This document shows, piece by piece, positions 61,110-64,000 of a stretch of 64,000 bases of DNA (positions are counted from its first letter, which is position 1; the number at the start of each line of letters is the position of its first letter). The notes beneath the pieces were generated by a model, which saw nothing but the letters and a program-made list of their open reading frames with translations, did no database searches and had not been told where the DNA came from. The translations under genes and the position numbers were made by a program. The stretch is from Syngnathus acus (lineage: Eukaryota; Chordata; Actinopteri; Syngnathiformes; Syngnathidae), in NCBI RefSeq assembly GCF_901709675.1, contig NC_051107.1, forward strand, positions 1,481,501-1,545,500, written 5' to 3'.

Positions 61110-64000
61110 CTGAGAAGACAAGAGGGCGGCCGGCTGACACAAGCCCAAGGTTCTTGGGCCGGCTGGCCTTCTGCCGCTCGCTCGACGGGGGTGGAGGAGA
61201 GCCTTACCTGAGGACTTGCAAGGTGCACTCCGGCTTTGCCAGTCCGGCGGCGAGCGCCTCCAGCCCGTCGTCACACAAGTCGTTCCAGGTGAGATCCAGC
61301 TTCCTCAGGCTGCAAGGCAAGCTTAGAACGGAGGCCAGTGCCTCGCAGCTTTTCTTGCTCAGCTTGCAGCTACTGAGCCTGAGAAGACAAGAGGGCGGCC
61401 GGCTGACACAAGCCCAAGGTTCTTGGGCCGGCTGGCCTTCTGCTGCTCGCTCGACGGGGGTGGAGGAGAGCCTTACTTGAGGACTTGCAAGGTGCAGTGC
61501 GGCTTTGCCAGTCCGGCGGCGAGCGCCTCCAGCCCGTCGTCACACAAGTCGTTGTTGCTGAGATCCAGCTCTCCCAGGCTGCAGGGCGAGCTTAGAACGG
61601 AGGCCAGCGCCTCCCAGCTTTTCTTGCTCAGCTTGCAGTACTGGAGCCTAAGAAGACAAGAGGGCGGCCGGCTGACACAAGCCCAAGGTTCTTGGGCCGG
61701 CTGGCCTTCTGCCGCTCGCTCGACGGGGGTGGAGGAGAGCCTTACCAGAGGACTTGCAAGGCGCACTGCGGCTTTGCCAGTCCGGCGGCGAGCGCCTCCA
61801 GCCCGTCGTCACGCAAGTCGTTGTGGCTGAGATCCAGCTCCCTCAGGCTGCAGGGCGAGCTTAGAACGGAGGCCAGCGCCTCGCAGCTTTTCTTGCTCAG
61901 GTTGCAGTGCCGGAGCCTGAGAAGACAAGAGGGCGGCCGGCTGACACATGTGGGCGGACGGTTCAACGTGCTGGCTCGACGGCACTTACTGTGATTTTCG
62001 AGAAGCCTTGACCACCGGCAGCAGCATCAGGAGCCCCTTCTCAGACGGAGCGTATTTCCAGAGGTCGAAGCAGCTCATGGCTTCGTCGGAAGCCCGCAAG
62101 AAGAAGACCAGGGCCGACCACATGGCCGGAGGTACGTTCTCACCGCAGATCTGCGCTTGTCTTTGGATTTGCTTCAGCAGGGACTCGTCCTTCAGCTCTT
62201 TCAGGCAGTAGAACAAGTTGATGTTCTCCTCAGGAGAGTTCTTATCTATCTGTTGCTCGATCAAGCGGACTGTTTCTGCGTTGCTGTGGCTGAAGTTCTT
62301 GGGAGCCTTCAGCAGCTCGCCAATAAGCTCCTGGTTGCACTGCAAGGAAAGGCCCACCAAGAAGCGGAGGAACAAGTCCAGGTTTCCCTCACTTTCTGAG
62401 GCTTTGCGGATGGCCGCCTCGTGGACCCGGACGAGCGACGTCTGCTCGCAATGCATCGGGAGCTCTCCCAGCACGTTCTTGTTGTCCTGGAACAGGCTCA
62501 TCATCACGTAGAGAGCGGCCAGATATTCCTGGATGCTCAGGTGGATGAACTGAAAGATCTTGCTGCGTTGGTATTTCTTGAGCGGGAGTACCTCCTCGAA
62601 GACCTCGGTGAAGACTCCCAAGTGTTTTGCGACCTGCGGGTCATCCAAGCCGCTTTCCCGCAAGTCGCGCTCGTAGAAGATCTGTTGCTTTTTCATGAGA
62701 TGCCGAAAAGCCATCTTGGCCAGCGCTTTGACGTACTCCGTGCTCTTCTGGCCCCCTCGCTCCTCGGACCTGCCCAGGTGATAGAGTAGGAACTCTGTGT
62801 ACATCTCGGTCAGGGTTTCGGGCAGCTTCTTTCCGTGCTGCCGATAATCTCGGAGAACGGTGGCGGTGAGCCAGCAGAAGATGGGCATGTGGCACATGAT
62901 GAAAATGCTGCGGGACTTTTGGATGTGCTTGATGACGTCCTTCTCGTCATTGGGGAACTTCTTCCTGAAGTAGTCCAGCCTCTGGGAGCGGCTGAAGCCA
63001 TTCACCTCGGTTCGGCCGTCCACCAGGCGCGGCGGGATGTCGCGGGCCGACTGGGGCCGCGTGGTGATCCAAAGCCGGGCGCAGGGAAGCAGGTTCCCCT
63101 TGATGAGATGCGCCAGGAGGACCTCCACGGGGTACGCTCCGGTCACATCCAGGCGCTCCTTGCGCTCGTCGCTCAGGTCCAGTTTGAGGCGGCACTCGTC
63201 CAAGCCATCCAGTACAAACAAAATCTTGACGCTGCTGCTTTGGTAGGTGCGCTTGCCCAAATCTTGCAGCCTGACCAAGATGTGCTGCAGCCTCTCGATG
63301 CCCTCCTTGCTGTCGCACATGAAGTGCTGGATGAGCTCTGCCAGCGAAAAGCTTTCCTCCTCCTCCAAGTTCAACTCGCGGAAGGGCAAGGGAAAGATGA
63401 AGTCCACGTCTGTGTTGGTTGTCCCGTTGGCCCAGTCCAGGACAAACTTGCGCACCAGGAAAGTCTTCCCGATGCCCGCGAAGCCCACGCTGACCATGGT
63501 ACGAAGGGGCTTCTCGCTTTTGAAGATGTCGCACGGCTCGATTGACTCCTCCTCCTCGTCTTCGCCGCGCATCTCCATGTGAAGGATCTTGCGCTGCTTG
63601 TCGGGAAGACCGGCGACGCCGCGGCTAATGTGGAGCTTGGTGTAGACGCTCTCCAGAGCCTCCTGCTGGCTGGGCTCTGTGTTGCCCTCGGGAGCCTTGC
63701 GGTACATGGCTCGCAGGTTCTCTTGCAGCTCCCGCTTGAATTCGCCCATCTGGACCTCTAAGGAGATGTTATCTGAGGGCGCACGGGTGACACCTGAAGG
63801 AGATCAAACGCGTCTTTAGGCCTGGCCGCAAGCGTGCTGCGCCCATGCCGCCACTTCCACTCAAGGAGGCAAGTGAAGGGGGCAAGAGGGGTAGGGCAGC
63901 ATCGGAGAGCTGCTTTGTGGAAAGCCCTCCCCACCACCAGAAGCCACGCTTACCTTTGATTTGCGGCACGTGGCTGCGCAGCTTCTCGGCCAGTTCGTAG
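60932..64000 (-). CDS. NLR family protein (fish NLRC3-like; FISNA-NACHT-LRR), 3' part of gene
   Basis: Fish NLRs are cytosolic innate immune sensors that oligomerise through an ATP-driven NACHT module. The window holds the end of an N-terminal exon, the large FISNA/NACHT exon and four LRR exons; the gene continues upstream. The NACHT exon shows Walker [15 protein letters not shown], Walker [13 protein letters not shown], sensor-like [10 protein letters not shown], and the winged-helix/HD2 motifs ([38 protein letters not shown]). It ends with [20 protein letters not shown], typical just before LRRs in fish NLRC3-like proteins. LRR exons are 171 bp each, encoding two repeats. No B30.2 exon follows within the window: the last LRR exon has its own stop. 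The paralog cannot be assigned, as fish have dozens to hundreds. The frame is intact, so it may be functional. Confidence 0.92.
61208..61378 (-). CDS. NLR LRR exon 3
   Basis: Third copy of the unit, again 269 bp away. Encodes a [20 protein letters not shown] start, a [20 protein letters not shown] segment and a KPECTLQVL end. Splice sites TTCTCAG and GTAAGG are conserved among the copies. Confidence 0.92.
61477..61647 (-). CDS. NLR LRR exon 2
   Basis: Same length and phase as exon 1 and exactly 269 bp further along. Encodes [40 protein letters not shown] and [16 protein letters not shown]. Differences from exon 1 cluster at presumed surface residues. Confidence 0.92.
61746..61916 (-). CDS. 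NLR LRR exon 1
   Basis: Encodes [40 protein letters not shown] and [16 protein letters not shown]: two ribonuclease-inhibitor-type leucine-rich repeats. 171 bp, phase 2 at both ends, so copies can be added or lost without a frameshift. Confidence 0.92.
61990..63793 (-). CDS. NLR exon encoding FISNA and NACHT domains
   Basis: 1,804 bp, acceptor CTCCTTCAG, donor GTAAGT, open throughout. From the first Met (63749): FISNA-like [20 protein letters not shown] (about 33-52), acidic DEEEESIEP, Walker A about 89-97, Walker B about 176-186, then the helical domains. Translation runs on from the upstream exon through [14 protein letters not shown], so this Met need not be the start. A 236-residue open frame on the opposite strand is a shadow. 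Confidence 0.93.
63954..64000 (-). CDS. NLR N-terminal exon, 3' end only (cut by window)
   Basis: The frame [15 protein letters not shown] runs off the window and ends AAA G before GTAAGC, in phase with the next exon. The peptide could be part of a linker or death-fold domain; too little is visible. Confidence 0.7.

Noticed and set aside
61109-61916. Regularly spaced repeats suggesting a CRISPR-like array
   Set aside because: They are LRR coding exons with conserved introns in a eukaryotic gene.
62835-63545. 236-residue plus-strand open frame
   Set aside because: Antisense shadow of the NACHT exon.

Overview
This window reads as a vertebrate, almost certainly teleost fish, nuclear genome. 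Genes are split into short GT-AG exons, noncoding DNA is AT-rich and full of fish-type interspersed repeats (L2-like LINE, TA-flanked and hAT-like MITEs, microsatellites), and the last gene is an NLR of the fish-expanded NACHT/LRR type. The species cannot be named from the sequence. I worked out exon borders by hand from splice signals, reading-phase continuity and remembered family sequences; no alignment was run.

Layout: (1) 592-38458, minus strand: a nearly complete iqsec3 gene (synaptic Arf-GEF). I resolve twelve coding exons covering the N-terminal coiled coil, an acidic/Pro-rich exon, the IQ motif, the Sec7 domain, the PH domain and a Pro-rich tail ending in a PDZ-ligand-like RSMV. One small exon between the last two seems to be missing from my model. 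Its introns hold a dead L2-like LINE (about 9.15-11.07 kb), several MITEs and one MITE-inside-MITE nest (31.7-32.5 kb). (2) 41429-43665, minus strand: a compact troponin I gene, slow-skeletal (TNNI1) type, with a 5'UTR exon behind a TATA box and six coding exons. (3) 45171-50228, plus strand: a five-exon st8sia1 (alpha-2,8-sialyltransferase, GD3 synthase) with all sialyl motifs present. (4) 50.2-59.6 kb: repeat-dominated intergenic or 3'UTR DNA, including two hAT-like MITEs with perfect 8-bp target duplications, an 804-bp TA-flanked element, a LINE 3' end and a 27-base G run. (5) 59.6-60.6 kb, plus strand: a possible small gene I do not recognise, with a 5'UTR-like exon and one or two tiny coding exons, apparently broken into by a dispersed repeat. 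(6) 60932-64000, minus strand: the 3' part of a fish NLR (FISNA/NACHT exon plus four LRR exons), which continues beyond the window.

The genes do not form one pathway. iqsec3 acts at synapses (Arf activation), st8sia1 makes gangliosides in the Golgi, troponin I regulates the sarcomere and the NLR is an innate immune sensor. The most notable structural features are the exact 269-bp exon-plus-intron tandem duplication that built the NLR LRR array, the collection of TA-flanked MITE families with related ends, the clean hAT footprints, and the unresolved C-terminal splice of iqsec3.
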